A DNA stretch of 64,000 bases from positions 1 to 64,000 of the forward strand of contig CBDEVQ010000091.1 in assembly GCA_965243605.1 (NCBI GenBank), given 5' to 3'. Below, piece by piece: positions 1-8,267 of the stretch. Every line of letters begins with the position of its first letter. Within the stretch, counting starts at the first letter, position 1. Source of the DNA: JBMYYR01 sp965243605 (GTDB lineage Bacteria > Bacteroidota > Bacteroidia > Flavobacteriales > CAJXXR01). The notes under the pieces were generated by a model. That model was not told where the DNA came from and made no database searches. It saw only the letters and a list, made by a program, of their open reading frames with translations. The position numbers were made by a program, and so were the translations under genes.

Positions 1-909
1 AGGTCTAATGACCACTTTTCCATCTCTCTTTAAAATGTCTTCTTTAAGTTGAGGTAAATATTGGGTGAGCACCGTCCATAAATTCCAAGTATCAGAAACA
101 ATTGAAACAATTCCTTCAGGGTATACCTCGGTAATTAGTCTTTTAAATGTACCTAATTCGTCCTTGTTTGTACCCATGCACATTACAGAATGCTCTGTGG
201 CCGGCACTGTACCACTAATAATTTCTTGTTCGGGTTTAGCCAAGTAGTAGTCTTCTAAAAATTGAATTGCAGGGAAAGTATCACTTCCATAAAAACTTAA
301 TAAATGACCAGCTGAACTCAGCGCAGCAGATTCTAAACCTGCCATCCCTCGCATAGAAAAATCATGCGCTTGCCATTTTAAAAAAGTTAAATCGTTACAG
401 GTTTCTTTAGCATATTTATCTAATAGTTTTTTATACGTGTAAGCAATTGTGGCCGATGTACAAGGCATCCAGACTGTGGTAGAAATTAGAGTTTCGAAAT
501 AATTGGTTAACCAAAAAAACTCAGGTTTGGTATTATACATGGTAAACATGGGTACTTTTATTGGTACAAGAGAGCCTTCATCTAAAGCCTTTATTACGAG
601 TGGTATGTACCCTAGATCATGTAAAGCCTCAATGTGTTCTGTTCCAATCATATTTCCACCCAAATACTGGTTAATCCTATTTTTATATTTTGAAACGACA
701 ACAGATTTAGGCTGTTTAAAAAAGTGGAGGTTAAAATCGTCTATTAAATACTTTTGTATACAATATTGTAATCCAAAGAAAACAACCTCATTAACGCCTT
801 GTAATCTACTCTTTCTTGGTGTCCAATTAGAATATACTAGCGTGGTTTGATCTGGGTATTGTCGGCGATGGTCTAATTTATATCCATCAGTTAAATATAA
901 GGCTTCCAT
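1..909 (-). CDS. nadV: Nicotinamide phosphoribosyltransferase, N-terminal part (cut by window edge)
   Basis: Converts nicotinamide plus PRPP to NMN, the entry step of one-enzyme NAD salvage in the cytoplasm. About 303 residues are visible, starting MEALYLTDGYKLDHRRQYP and running off the left edge at GKVVIRP, the point where the family continues into its IIRPDSG loop; the family is usually 460-500 residues. Recognisable family blocks are WLTNYFET, HDFSMRG (His182-Asp183, the base-binding Asp region), GSDT and PATEHS. It lies 36 bases downstream of a PRPP synthetase gene on the same strand, so the pair probably forms one transcript making both substrate and product. An NrtR-type operator sits upstream of that operon. 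The family call is firm; the C-terminal half is unseen. Confidence 0.93.
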   Translation of the reverse strand, partial: MEALYLTDGYKLDHRRQYPDQTTLVYSNWTPRKSRLQGVNEVVFFGLQYCIQKYLIDDFNLHFFKQPKSVVVSKYKNRINQYLGGNMIGTEHIEALHDLGYIPLVIKALDEGSLVPIKVPMFTMYNTKPEFFWLTNYFETLISTTVWMPCTSATIAYTYKKLLDKYAKETCNDLTFLKWQAHDFSMRGMAGLESAALSSAGHLLSFYGSDTFPAIQFLEDYYLAKPEQEIISGTVPATEHSVMCMGTNKDELGTFKRLITEVYPEGIVSIVSDTWNLWTVLTQYLPQLKEDILKRDGKVVIRP

Positions 910-945
910 AATATTAAATTTTAAGATTAAACAATAACATAAGGG

Positions 946-1791
946 TTACTTAGCAGCTAAGTTTATTGGGATTTCAATAATTATCGGTGAATTGAGATCC
1001 GTTTTAAAACTGTTGGTTGTAAATACTTTTTCAAACAAATGGTTTAAGCCATTCAGTCCTTTGCTGAAAATCCCATGGCTTACAGCCAAATAGAGTTTAC
1101 CAGCATTTTTTTCTTTTAATGCTTTTGCCAGACCAATAAAAGTTCCACCGCCATCACATATATCGTCAACAATTAAACAATCTTGGCCTTTTAGATCATT
1201 GGCATACACGTTAAAATGAGATAGCTTCCCTGTTTCGAGATTTCTTACCTTAGAACATTCAACAACCGCTTTGTGTTTTAAGTGTGTAGCCAATTGATGT
1301 ATTTTTTTTAAAGCACCTCCGTCTGGTGAAATTAAAACCAAGTTTTTAGAAGGAATTTGGCGAATGGCGTGTTCTATAAACTCATAATTATTTAAAGGCT
1401 TACAACGGTTTAATAACGCAGGTGTAACTTCTGAGTGGGGATCTAAAATCATAATCTCTTTTAGATTAGCAGCATTTAAAATATCGGTATATACTTTTAC
1501 TGTTAATCCCTCTCCATAAGTCATAATTCGGTCTTGTCTTGCACCTGGAAAATAGGGGATAAAGAGTTTTACTTGCTCAACATCCAATCGTTTTAACGCA
1601 TCTATGGCAAGAAGAACCAATCCAAAATCATTAAACGATTGAATACGGTGTGTAATTTGTACAGTTTCTACCGTGGTTAAGTCTGATAGAATTCGAAAGT
1701 GTGGTTCTCCTCCAGGAAATGTAGATGCTTTAAATGCAATTGTATTATCCTGTCCAAAAGGAGAAAACGATGGGTCTAAGTTTAAAATCAT
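946..1791 (-). CDS. prs: Ribose-phosphate pyrophosphokinase (PRPP synthetase), short form
   Basis: Makes PRPP from ribose 5-phosphate and ATP. Visible signatures are FPGGEPHFRI near the N-terminus, the active-site flexible-loop motif PYFPGARQDR, the SPDGG turn and the PRPP-binding loop CLIVDDICDGGGTF (VDDIxxxGGT). At 281 residues it is shorter than the housekeeping form (about 315), and the metal/phosphate motif DPHSEVT replaces the usual DLHAxQ. This suggests a specialised paralogue. It is first in the operon with nadV 36 bases downstream, so its PRPP is probably dedicated to nicotinamide salvage. The start codon is 10 bases from the shared operator GTTTACACAAATGTAA, which overlaps the predicted -7 promoter element. 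Confidence 0.9.
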   Translation of the reverse strand: MILNLDPSFSPFGQDNTIAFKASTFPGGEPHFRILSDLTTVETVQITHRIQSFNDFGLVLLAIDALKRLDVEQVKLFIPYFPGARQDRIMTYGEGLTVKVYTDILNAANLKEIMILDPHSEVTPALLNRCKPLNNYEFIEHAIRQIPSKNLVLISPDGGALKKIHQLATHLKHKAVVECSKVRNLETGKLSHFNVYANDLKGQDCLIVDDICDGGGTFIGLAKALKEKNAGKLYLAVSHGIFSKGLNGLNHLFEKVFTTNSFKTDLNSPIIIEIPINLAAK

Positions 1792-1800
1792 TTGCGTAAT

Positions 1801-1817
1801 GTTTACACAAATGTAAG
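1801..1817. promoter_or_regulatory. Putative NrtR operator overlapping the prs-nadV promoter
   Basis: GTTTACACAAATGTAAG has dyad symmetry (TTACA-CAAA-TGTAA). The first 16 bases recur exactly upstream of the NrtR-like gene (6362-6377). Read leftward it contains TACATTTG (1815-1808), a match to the Bacteroidota -7 element TAnnTTTG, with a TTG about 20 bases further upstream. A repressor bound here would block the promoter directly. The repeat and dyad are seen; the protein that binds is inferred. Confidence 0.72.
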
Positions 1818-1883
1818 CGTTAATTTAAACTCTTGCAAGCGTGTTTGTGTTTATTTTACGCAAATAAGATTTAGTGAAAGAAA

Positions 1884-1915
1884 ACCCCTTCATTTACAGG
1901 GTGTAAAGAAGGGGT
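1884..1915 (-). terminator. Rho-independent terminator of the choice-of-anchor L gene
   Basis: Stem ACCCCTTC (1884-1891) pairs with GAAGGGGT (1908-1915). An inner stem TTTACA/TGTAAA, one bulged A and a GGG loop complete it. On the minus strand it is followed by TTTTCTTTC, and it lies 20 bases past the stop of the gene to its right. Confidence 0.75.
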
Positions 1916-1934
1916 ATAAGTTATTGGTTTTATT

Positions 1935-3557
1935 CTAGTTTACATAAACTTTAAGACTTGTCTTATAGGTCTGTGTATGTATTTCAATATGATATATTCC
2001 AGATTTTAGGTGTGATAGGTCTATTGTAGATTGTTCAGATGCAAATTGCAATTGCCCAAGGGTATTATAGATTCTAATTTGAAAATTGGTTTCTAAATCA
2101 TAAATAGAAAGGATATTGTTGGTAAAGGATGTATTCAAGCCTGATTCTGGAATAGAGAATGTTCCAGCATATAAAGAATCACTTTTCTCAACACAATTCC
2201 CAGCGTAAGTGGTTTCAACTTGGTAATACCCATTTTGGCTTATTGTATAGGTTTGTGTATTACTACCAGAAATAGGTTGGTTATTTAAATACCATAAATA
2301 ACTTAAAGGTATATCTGTATTTAAATTGGATGTTAAGTTAACACCATTCGCATTAATTGTAGGAACCTCGGTACCCGTTTGTGCAATATTAAACGCAAAT
2401 GGTTCTGTTTGGTATTGGTTAGTGACATCAATTGTATGTGTTCCTAAAGGAATTTGGTTAAAATTTAGACCAGAAGAATCAATGTCAAATATCCCCGTTC
2501 CACCTGTAATACTATCAATAAATAGAACACCAAAATTTTCATTACAATTTGGTTGTTGAATATTTGTATGAATGGCTAATGGATAAACACAGGTGTCTGC
2601 TTGGCTAGCATTTAAATTAAAATTTATAGCGTTTGGGTCAGTACACCCCAAACTTACCCCAGTCCAAGGTCTAGATTCTAAACTGTTCTTCTTTAGGAAT
2701 AAAGAAGATGAATATATTTGATCTTTCCATTCAGAAGTCACTATTGTAATCTTATAGGTATCTAAAGGAGTTACTTGAACTTGCATTCGTAAAGAGTCTG
2801 TTAAACCTCCAATGTCAAAATTAATAGGAACAGTATCAAATTGATATTCGTTATTATTTATGTAATAATTGGAGTGATCTATAAAATTAGTATCTATAAA
2901 ATAACAGTCTGCAGTATACAGAGAATCTAAGGTATCTGTAAATGCTGGAACAATACTATTTGGGTGAACGGGTATTTGAGTATTAGGGATAACCGAGGCT
3001 AATAATGCGTTATTAGAGTATGGACCATTTATACCAGGTCCTTCTATAAAAATTCCAAAAACATCATTTAACCCTGTGCAAAATGGACTATATTGATATT
3101 CATGAGAATTGTAGTTGTATACTAATTCTAAACTTGATAATGTAGGTACAACTTCTATTTCGATTCTTGTTAAATTATAAAATGCTTGATCAGGTATAGC
3201 GTATATAAGATTATCAAGACTATCTAAGTATGGGGGATTAATAAATAAGCTATCAGGCATATCATATAACCAAAATGGAATGGGGCTATCTTCAAAAATC
3301 GGATATAATCCGGATCCGCAAATTGCAATTCCTTCTTCAAAAGGGTGGTTTACTAAACTGTCGTATAAGCCAATGCTTTCATCCATTCCTGAAAGGGTTA
3401 TGTTGGTAATACTAACTGAGTTATTTGTGGGTAATAGTTGATTTGCAAGAAAATTATTTTGAAGTAGTTCGGCTTGTGTATACGTTGTATAGTTTGCAAC
3501 TTGGGCATGAGCTATAAGCTGAGTGATACAGGCTAAAGTTAAGATGGTGTATTTCAT
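1935..3557 (-). CDS. Secreted choice-of-anchor L-type protein with T9SS sorting domain
   Basis: 540 residues. A signal peptide (MKYTILTLACITQLIAHAQ) is followed at about 25-230 by a region that reads like the choice-of-anchor L domain: YTQAELLQNNFLANQLL, then NITLSGMDESIGLYDS and EGIAICGSGLYPIF, with later GIFIEGPG. The middle is a low-conservation beta-rich region, ending in an Ig/SprB-like segment with LWYLNNQPISGSNT. The last about 70 residues are a type A T9SS C-terminal domain (FQIRIYNTLGQLQF, LSHLKSGIYHIEI). The protein is therefore expected to be secreted through the outer membrane and held on the surface or released. Ligand and function are unknown. A TATATTTG -7 element lies at 3597-3590. 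Confidence 0.75.
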   Translation of the reverse strand: MKYTILTLACITQLIAHAQVANYTTYTQAELLQNNFLANQLLPTNNSVSITNITLSGMDESIGLYDSLVNHPFEEGIAICGSGLYPIFEDSPIPFWLYDMPDSLFINPPYLDSLDNLIYAIPDQAFYNLTRIEIEVVPTLSSLELVYNYNSHEYQYSPFCTGLNDVFGIFIEGPGINGPYSNNALLASVIPNTQIPVHPNSIVPAFTDTLDSLYTADCYFIDTNFIDHSNYYINNNEYQFDTVPINFDIGGLTDSLRMQVQVTPLDTYKITIVTSEWKDQIYSSSLFLKKNSLESRPWTGVSLGCTDPNAINFNLNASQADTCVYPLAIHTNIQQPNCNENFGVLFIDSITGGTGIFDIDSSGLNFNQIPLGTHTIDVTNQYQTEPFAFNIAQTGTEVPTINANGVNLTSNLNTDIPLSYLWYLNNQPISGSNTQTYTISQNGYYQVETTYAGNCVEKSDSLYAGTFSIPESGLNTSFTNNILSIYDLETNFQIRIYNTLGQLQFASEQSTIDLSHLKSGIYHIEIHTQTYKTSLKVYVN

Positions 3558-3589
3558 TATTCTATTAATCGGTTATTTGTATTGTTGTA

Positions 3590-3597
3590 CAAATATA
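3590..3597 (-). promoter_or_regulatory. Predicted -7 promoter element (TATATTTG)
   Basis: On the minus strand TATATTTG matches the Bacteroidota TAnnTTTG element, 33 bases before the start of the choice-of-anchor L gene. No clear -33 TTTG partner was identified. Confidence 0.5.
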
Positions 3598-3901
3598 AAA
3601 AATTAACAATTATATGGTAATGTAAAGGATGTTGTAATTTAATTTTTAGCATTGTTTCTAATGTTTTTAATTATAGTTGTATTTCATCATAATTTGAACA
3701 TATACCAACCCATTAATTCAATATATGCTATTGACATTGTAATATTAATTAATCTATATACTTCGTTTATGTAAAGAATTGCACATAAGAATGTTATATT
3801 ATTTATTGAAGTTATCTATTGTTACGTTAATAAAGTTTTGTAAATTGAAAAAAATATCAACCTCCCCAAAATTGTATTCGTTATCATTAAAATAGAATTA
3901 T
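3598..3901. other. AT-rich intergenic region between divergent genes
   Basis: About 300 bases between the T9SS protein (leftward) and the sulfatase (rightward). No open frame or RNA structure was recognised. It must hold the sulfatase promoter, but no clear TAnnTTTG element stands out on the plus strand near 3902. Confidence 0.5.
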
Positions 3902-5551
3902 ATGAAAGCAAATAAACCAAAGAATGTGATCTTTATTATTACAGATCAACAAACATGGGTGCAAAATTGGGATCCAAAATGGGCCAAAGAAGAATTACCT
4001 GCTATGCAACGTTTAATGAAAAATGGAATGACTTTTAACCATGCTCATACCAATTCATGTACATGTTCGCCAAGTAGAACAACGTTGTTTACAGGAATGT
4101 ATCCTGCACATCATCGGGTAACCGAAGTATTAGGGTTTGACAAGACAAAATCGACCGAACAAATTATGCAACAAACCTTAGCCAGTAATTACCAAAATAT
4201 GGGTAAGATGATGGAGTCGGCTGGTTTTGAAGTGGCATATAAAGGAAAATGGCATTTAACCAAACCAGCAGAATATTTTAAAGATGTGGCTCAGCCTGAT
4301 GGCCAATATGATGATTTAGACCAGATTTATTGGTCGCCTGTAGATGTAGATCATATTGCGAATAAATACCGCTTTAAGCATTGGAATTACCCTGATGCAG
4401 GAGACGATATGGCCCTCTTTAATTTTGGTGGTGGAGATATTAATAACGATGGTCGATTTGTTGATGGAAATGGACAAAGTGCTTGGTTCGGAAACTCAAT
4501 CCCAAAAAAGAACCGTATAGAGGCCAGTACAATAGAATATTTAAATACCTATAAAGAGAATCATGGTGAAAAGCCATTTTTCTTGGTGGTTTCTTTAGTC
4601 AATCCACACGATGTGTTGGCATTCCCGGGTACAGGAGATAATCCATTATATAAGCAAGGGGGATATCAAGATTCAGATTTTGATACCATTCCTGTCACTC
4701 TTCCAACTACGGTTAATGAAAATTTAGATACCAAGCCAAGTGTACAACAAGTTTGGAAAGATGTATGCCAATTTAATGGACCTATAAATACAGATGAAAA
4801 GGCTAAAAAATATGTGCAATTTTATGCCTATTTAACGTCTTTAGTCGATAAAGAAATTAACAAAGTATTAAATGCTTTAGACCATAATGGTTTAACGGAC
4901 GATACTTTAATTGTTCGTATTAGTGACCATGGCGATATGGCAATGGCTCATGGAATGCAAAGACAAAAGATGTATAATGTATACCGTCAGAGTTTAAATA
5001 TTCCAATGATATTCTCTAATCCAAAATTATTTCCAGAGGCACAAACAACCAATTCGTTTGCTGGATTAATAGACTTAATGCCTACTATGGCTAATTTTGC
5101 GGGTATAGATCCAAAACATTGGACGTTTCAAGGAAAGGATTTGATGCCTATTTTAGGTAATCCAGATGCTATTGTTCAAGACTACATTCATTTTACCTAT
5201 GATGATACGTATTTAACGACGCCTAACCCAGCCAAAATGGGACCTAGTCATATTCGTTGTATCATAGAAAAAGAGTGGAAATACGCTGTGTATTATGACC
5301 CGCATTATGGACAAAAAGCGGAATATGAAATGTATAATTTAAAACACGATCCGATAGAAGCATGTAATTTGGCTCACGAAACCTACAGTAAGGGACATGA
5401 AGTTGAAAGACAACGTTTACATGAACGTTTAATTCAGGTGATGATTGAAAAGGGAACGATGCCTGATGAAATTGTTTGGCCGAAAGTATCTGGTGAAGAT
5501 GTAGCCGCAACACAACCCGATAATGAACCAGTTCAACAAACGGTTAATTAA
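3902..5551 (+). CDS. Sulfatase (type I, formylglycine-dependent)
   Basis: 549 residues of the alkaline-phosphatase/sulfatase superfamily, hydrolysing a sulfate ester of unknown substrate. The metal-binding start NVIFIITDQQ (Asp15) is followed by the maturation motif CSPSRTTLFTG, with Cys55 the residue to be converted to formylglycine. GKWHL and the later metal-site block SDHGDMAMAHG are also present. It has no signal peptide, unlike most carbohydrate sulfatases of marine Bacteroidota, so a cytoplasmic substrate (choline-sulfate-like or imported) or an unusual export route is possible. No SusC/D genes or other glycan-degradation genes adjoin it, so it is not in a classical PUL. A strong hairpin follows 38 bases after the stop. 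Confidence 0.88.
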   Translation: MKANKPKNVIFIITDQQTWVQNWDPKWAKEELPAMQRLMKNGMTFNHAHTNSCTCSPSRTTLFTGMYPAHHRVTEVLGFDKTKSTEQIMQQTLASNYQNMGKMMESAGFEVAYKGKWHLTKPAEYFKDVAQPDGQYDDLDQIYWSPVDVDHIANKYRFKHWNYPDAGDDMALFNFGGGDINNDGRFVDGNGQSAWFGNSIPKKNRIEASTIEYLNTYKENHGEKPFFLVVSLVNPHDVLAFPGTGDNPLYKQGGYQDSDFDTIPVTLPTTVNENLDTKPSVQQVWKDVCQFNGPINTDEKAKKYVQFYAYLTSLVDKEINKVLNALDHNGLTDDTLIVRISDHGDMAMAHGMQRQKMYNVYRQSLNIPMIFSNPKLFPEAQTTNSFAGLIDLMPTMANFAGIDPKHWTFQGKDLMPILGNPDAIVQDYIHFTYDDTYLTTPNPAKMGPSHIRCIIEKEWKYAVYYDPHYGQKAEYEMYNLKHDPIEACNLAHETYSKGHEVERQRLHERLIQVMIEKGTMPDEIVWPKVSGEDVAATQPDNEPVQQTVN

Positions 5552-5589
5552 AATACAAAAACAGATCTGGTTTAATACACTCAGATCAG

Positions 5590-5620
5590 CAGGTTTTGTA
5601 ACGTTAAGTTGCAAAACCTG
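5590..5620. terminator. Bidirectional terminator between sulfatase and nrtR
   Basis: Two 13-base arms, CAGGTTTTGTAAC (5590-5602) and GTTGCAAAACCTG (5608-5620), pair with one G-T wobble around the 5-base loop GTTAA. T-rich sequence follows. The flanking genes converge on it, so it probably serves both. Confidence 0.8.
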
Positions 5621-5659
5621 TTATATTTTATACCATTTTACAAGGGGTGAGCATCAAGA

Positions 5660-6352
5660 TTATGTAAACTTGAGGTCTAAATGAAAATTAGATGTTTTAA
5701 GCGCTTTATACTTTTCTTTATTAAACCTGAATAGTTTAGAAGGTCTACCTGCTACTGGCTTATGTATTTTATCTGTTTCCTCAACTATTCCGAAACTCAA
5801 TATCTTTTTTCTGAAATTTCTACGATCTATGTCTCTTTCTAATATTGTTTTATACAAATGTTCTAAATCTGAAAATGGAAATTCAGATTTTAACAAATCA
5901 AAACCAATAGGTTGGTAGTGTATTTTAGATTGTAAACGTTGTTTGGCTACTTGAACAATTTCCATATGATCAAAAGCTAGTTTGGGTATAGCACTTAAAG
6001 GAAACCATTGAGCATCAATGGCATCTGTATCTGCCTTTAAAACTAATTTATCTGGATTTGCCAATGCAAAATATGCAACAGATATTACTCGGTTTCTAGT
6101 ATCTCTATTAACATTATCTCCAAAGGTATAAAGCTGTTCTAAATAATCTACGCGAATACCCGTTTCTTCTTTTAACTCTCTACACACTGCATCTTGTAAA
6201 GATTCATCATTTTTCACCAATCCACCAGGAAGTGCCCATTCATTTTTAAAAGGCGCGTATTTTTGTTTAATAAGTAAGATGTATAATTCTTTATTCTCAT
6301 ATCCGAAAACAATTGCATCTACAGCTAATTTTATATCTTGAATTGATGTCAT
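5660..6352 (-). CDS. nrtR: NrtR-type Nudix transcriptional regulator of NAD metabolism
   Basis: 230 residues. Residues 1-145 are a Nudix domain with an intact Nudix box (G44, E50, R58-E59, E62-E63, G65 in GGLVKNDE...RELKEETGI). Residues 150-230 form the NrtR-type winged-helix region ending FGIVEETDKIHKP and a Gly-Arg-Pro-Ser-Lys-Leu-Phe-Arg-Phe wing. In the family, ADP-ribose binding to the Nudix domain controls DNA binding at NAD-salvage promoters. Here the same 16-bp palindrome precedes this gene and the prs-nadV operon. That supports autoregulation plus control of the salvage operon. An intact Nudix box means residual ADP-ribose pyrophosphatase activity is possible. A plain Nudix hydrolase is the alternative, but the C-terminal extension argues against it. 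Confidence 0.85.
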   Translation of the reverse strand: MTSIQDIKLAVDAIVFGYENKELYILLIKQKYAPFKNEWALPGGLVKNDESLQDAVCRELKEETGIRVDYLEQLYTFGDNVNRDTRNRVISVAYFALANPDKLVLKADTDAIDAQWFPLSAIPKLAFDHMEIVQVAKQRLQSKIHYQPIGFDLLKSEFPFSDLEHLYKTILERDIDRRNFRKKILSFGIVEETDKIHKPVAGRPSKLFRFNKEKYKALKTSNFHLDLKFT

Positions 6353-6361
6353 TTTTAATAA

Positions 6362-6378
6362 GTTTACACAAATGTAAA
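6362..6378. promoter_or_regulatory. Putative NrtR operator/autoregulatory site
   Basis: GTTTACACAAATGTAAA contains the perfect dyad TTTACA-CAAA-TGTAAA. It lies 10 bases upstream of the nrtR start. Its first 16 bases equal the site at 1801-1816, and it likewise embeds a leftward TACATTTG -7 element (6376-6369). Confidence 0.72.
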
Positions 6379-6542
6379 ATTAAATAAATGGATTCTAAGT
6401 CTATATTGAAATATAATGATAGATTTAAGTCTATATTTATTGTCAGTATTATTCTTGTTTTTATTGAAGAAATATGAATTTTACCTTGATTTTATTTCAT
6501 ATATTTCATATCTTAATAAACCCATATAAAACCCCCTTTATT

Positions 6543-6692
6543 ATGAACAAAAAAAGAGCTGTACAAATTATTAGTTTTATGCTATTAGCATGTTTTTTAT
6601 GTGCATGTGCAACTACAGGTCATAAATCTAAACGCGTTAAATGTCCTCCACATTCTAGCTTAAGTGTTCAAACAGATTACCAAGTCTGTTAA
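6543..6692 (+). CDS. Small lipoprotein (49 residues)
   Basis: Starts at the internal ATG giving MNKKRAVQIISFMLL; a longer in-frame reading from 6474 would put 23 residues before a good signal peptide and is unlikely. A hydrophobic segment ends in the lipobox-like FLCAC, so Cys20 (LCAC) is the probable lipidated residue. The mature part is only about 30 residues, basic, with two further cysteines. No family was recognised. It sits alone between the leftward nrtR and the rightward SulP gene. Confidence 0.6.
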   Translation: MNKKRAVQIISFMLLACFLCACATTGHKSKRVKCPPHSSLSVQTDYQVC

Positions 6693-6747
6693 TTCTATTA
6701 CCGTAACATACCTATATTCTATCGATTGATATAGCATAACCAAGTAG

Positions 6748-6841
6748 GACTTTTATAATAATTTGTAAAGTGTAAGTGTAATTATCACATATACAATTTA
6801 ATATACGCGCGTGTGTATATTTTCATCTTATTATAAAAGTC
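6748..6841 (+). promoter_or_regulatory. Structured leader: 14-bp inverted repeat ending 3 bases before the SulP start
   Basis: GACTTTTATAATAA (6748-6761) and its exact reverse complement TTATTATAAAAGTC (6828-6841) enclose 66 bases. These include an alternating purine-pyrimidine stretch around ATATACGCGCGTGTGTATAT. The right arm ends 3 bases before the ATG, so in RNA the stem would hide the ribosome-binding region. Whether it acts as an RNA switch, an operator pair, or both is unknown. Confidence 0.5.
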
Positions 6842-6844
6842 AAT

Positions 6845-8164
6845 ATGAAAAAATCGTTTATTACAGATTTATTGGCTGGTCTTACGGTTAGTTTTGCAGC
6901 ATTATCGTTAGGAGCAGCTTTTGGTATACAATCCGAACGTGGAGCCTTGGCAGGAATGCTAGGTGCGGCCATAATTCCAATAATAGCCTCTGTGTTTGGA
7001 GGTACACGTGTACAAGCTTCCGGGCCAACCGCACCTATGACTACAATTACCAGTCTTATTGTTGCGTCAGCATATGACCAGTTTCAAGGCGAACCTATTT
7101 TAGCAGAACAATACATTTCTATGGTTATTCTCATGAGTAGTGTGTTTATGATTGTGGCTGGTATATTAAAATTAGGACGTTATATAGCCTATGTACCTCA
7201 GGTTATAGTCCTTGGATTTATGAATGGAATTGCCTTACTTGTTTGGATTGGACAGCTAAATAAACTGTTTGGGTGGAATGGAAAAACACCATTGACAGGA
7301 GGCTTGTCGACCAATTTAATATTGGTATTAACTACATTGTTGCTTATTTACCTACTACCTATGCTTTACAAACGAGTTAAAGTATTAGACAATATAAAGC
7401 GTTTTCTGCCTGCCATTTTTTTAACCATTATTATTGTTACCGTCTTTACCAGTATGTTGAATGTTCAGGTAGAACGTGTGGTTTTAGATAGTCAAATTAA
7501 TACGTTTAAAGATTTCGTAAGTATCCTCAAACAATATTTTCCATCAGACAGTAGGCTTTTAGAAACCACTTTACTCTTAAGCGCTTCTAAATTTGCTGGA
7601 CAACTCTGTTTATTAGCCTATTTAGATTCTCTTTTAACCAGTTTAGTTGTTGATAGAATGATGGGAGAAAAAACCAAGTATAATAAGGAGTTAATTGCTC
7701 AAGGTTTAGCCAATGGTATTGCGGGATTATTACAATCTATTCCAGGAGCACAAGCCACAATACGCTCTGTATTATTAATAAAAGAAGGTGCTCAGCATAG
7801 AATTGCAGGTGTATTTGTTGGAGTCTTTACCTTACTCGGATTTTTGGTATTTAATGAATTAATTGTTTTAATTACATCGGCTGTATTTATTGGTATTTTA
7901 ATTAAGGTAGGTATCGATGTTTTGGATAGAGATTTTCCAATTTATTACATTAAAAATAAGTGGTATAAAAACAAAAAACGAAATATTCAATTGGCTATAA
8001 TAGCCTATACAACCATTATGACGGTTGTAATTGATTTAAACATTGCTGTAATATCTGGAACTTTCATTTTTCACATTGGTAAACGATATTTCGGATTTGT
8101 GGATACCGAAGGTAACTTTGCCGAAGTTCATGGAGATAATGTTCATGGGGTAGAGGTTGATTAG
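6845..8164 (+). CDS. SulP-family inorganic anion transporter without STAS domain
   Basis: 439 residues, inner membrane. It has the SulP start DLLAGLTVSFAALSLGAAFG and the conserved GPTAPMTTITS in the first helices. Many hydrophobic segments follow, with FAGQLCLLAYLDSLLTSLVVDR and the SIPGAQATIRS block typical of the family. Members usually continue into a cytoplasmic STAS domain, but this one stops soon after the last helix (ending VHGVEVD), so it is a STAS-less form. Substrate (sulfate, bicarbonate or another anion) cannot be told from sequence. The leader holds a long inverted repeat, and a strong terminator follows. It is therefore likely monocistronic. Confidence 0.82.
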   Translation: MKKSFITDLLAGLTVSFAALSLGAAFGIQSERGALAGMLGAAIIPIIASVFGGTRVQASGPTAPMTTITSLIVASAYDQFQGEPILAEQYISMVILMSSVFMIVAGILKLGRYIAYVPQVIVLGFMNGIALLVWIGQLNKLFGWNGKTPLTGGLSTNLILVLTTLLLIYLLPMLYKRVKVLDNIKRFLPAIFLTIIIVTVFTSMLNVQVERVVLDSQINTFKDFVSILKQYFPSDSRLLETTLLLSASKFAGQLCLLAYLDSLLTSLVVDRMMGEKTKYNKELIAQGLANGIAGLLQSIPGAQATIRSVLLIKEGAQHRIAGVFVGVFTLLGFLVFNELIVLITSAVFIGILIKVGIDVLDRDFPIYYIKNKWYKNKKRNIQLAIIAYTTIMTVVIDLNIAVISGTFIFHIGKRYFGFVDTEGNFAEVHGDNVHGVEVD

Positions 8165-8182
8165 TGGATTCTAATAAATATT

Positions 8183-8213
8183 ATAAAGGTAAATCAGGTT
8201 GATTTACCTTTAT
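8183..8213 (+). terminator. Terminator after the SulP gene
   Basis: AAAGGTAAATCA (8185-8196) pairs perfectly with TGATTTACCTTT (8200-8211) around GGT, extended by A-T pairs on both sides. It is followed by a T-rich stretch, 20 bases past the stop. Confidence 0.8.
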
Positions 8214-8267
8214 TTAATTACACCAATATTTAATATTATATTTGGAACTTATTAATTATATCATATT

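Noticed and set aside
503..850. 115-codon open frame on the plus strand inside nadV
   Set aside because: It is antisense to a clear nicotinamide phosphoribosyltransferase coding region. No signal, motif or promoter supports it.
1893..1907. TTTACA-GGG-TGTAAA resembling the NrtR dyad
   Set aside because: It is the inner part of the ACCCCTTC/GAAGGGGT terminator stem after the choice-of-anchor L gene. The spacer is 3, not 4, bases and there is no promoter element.
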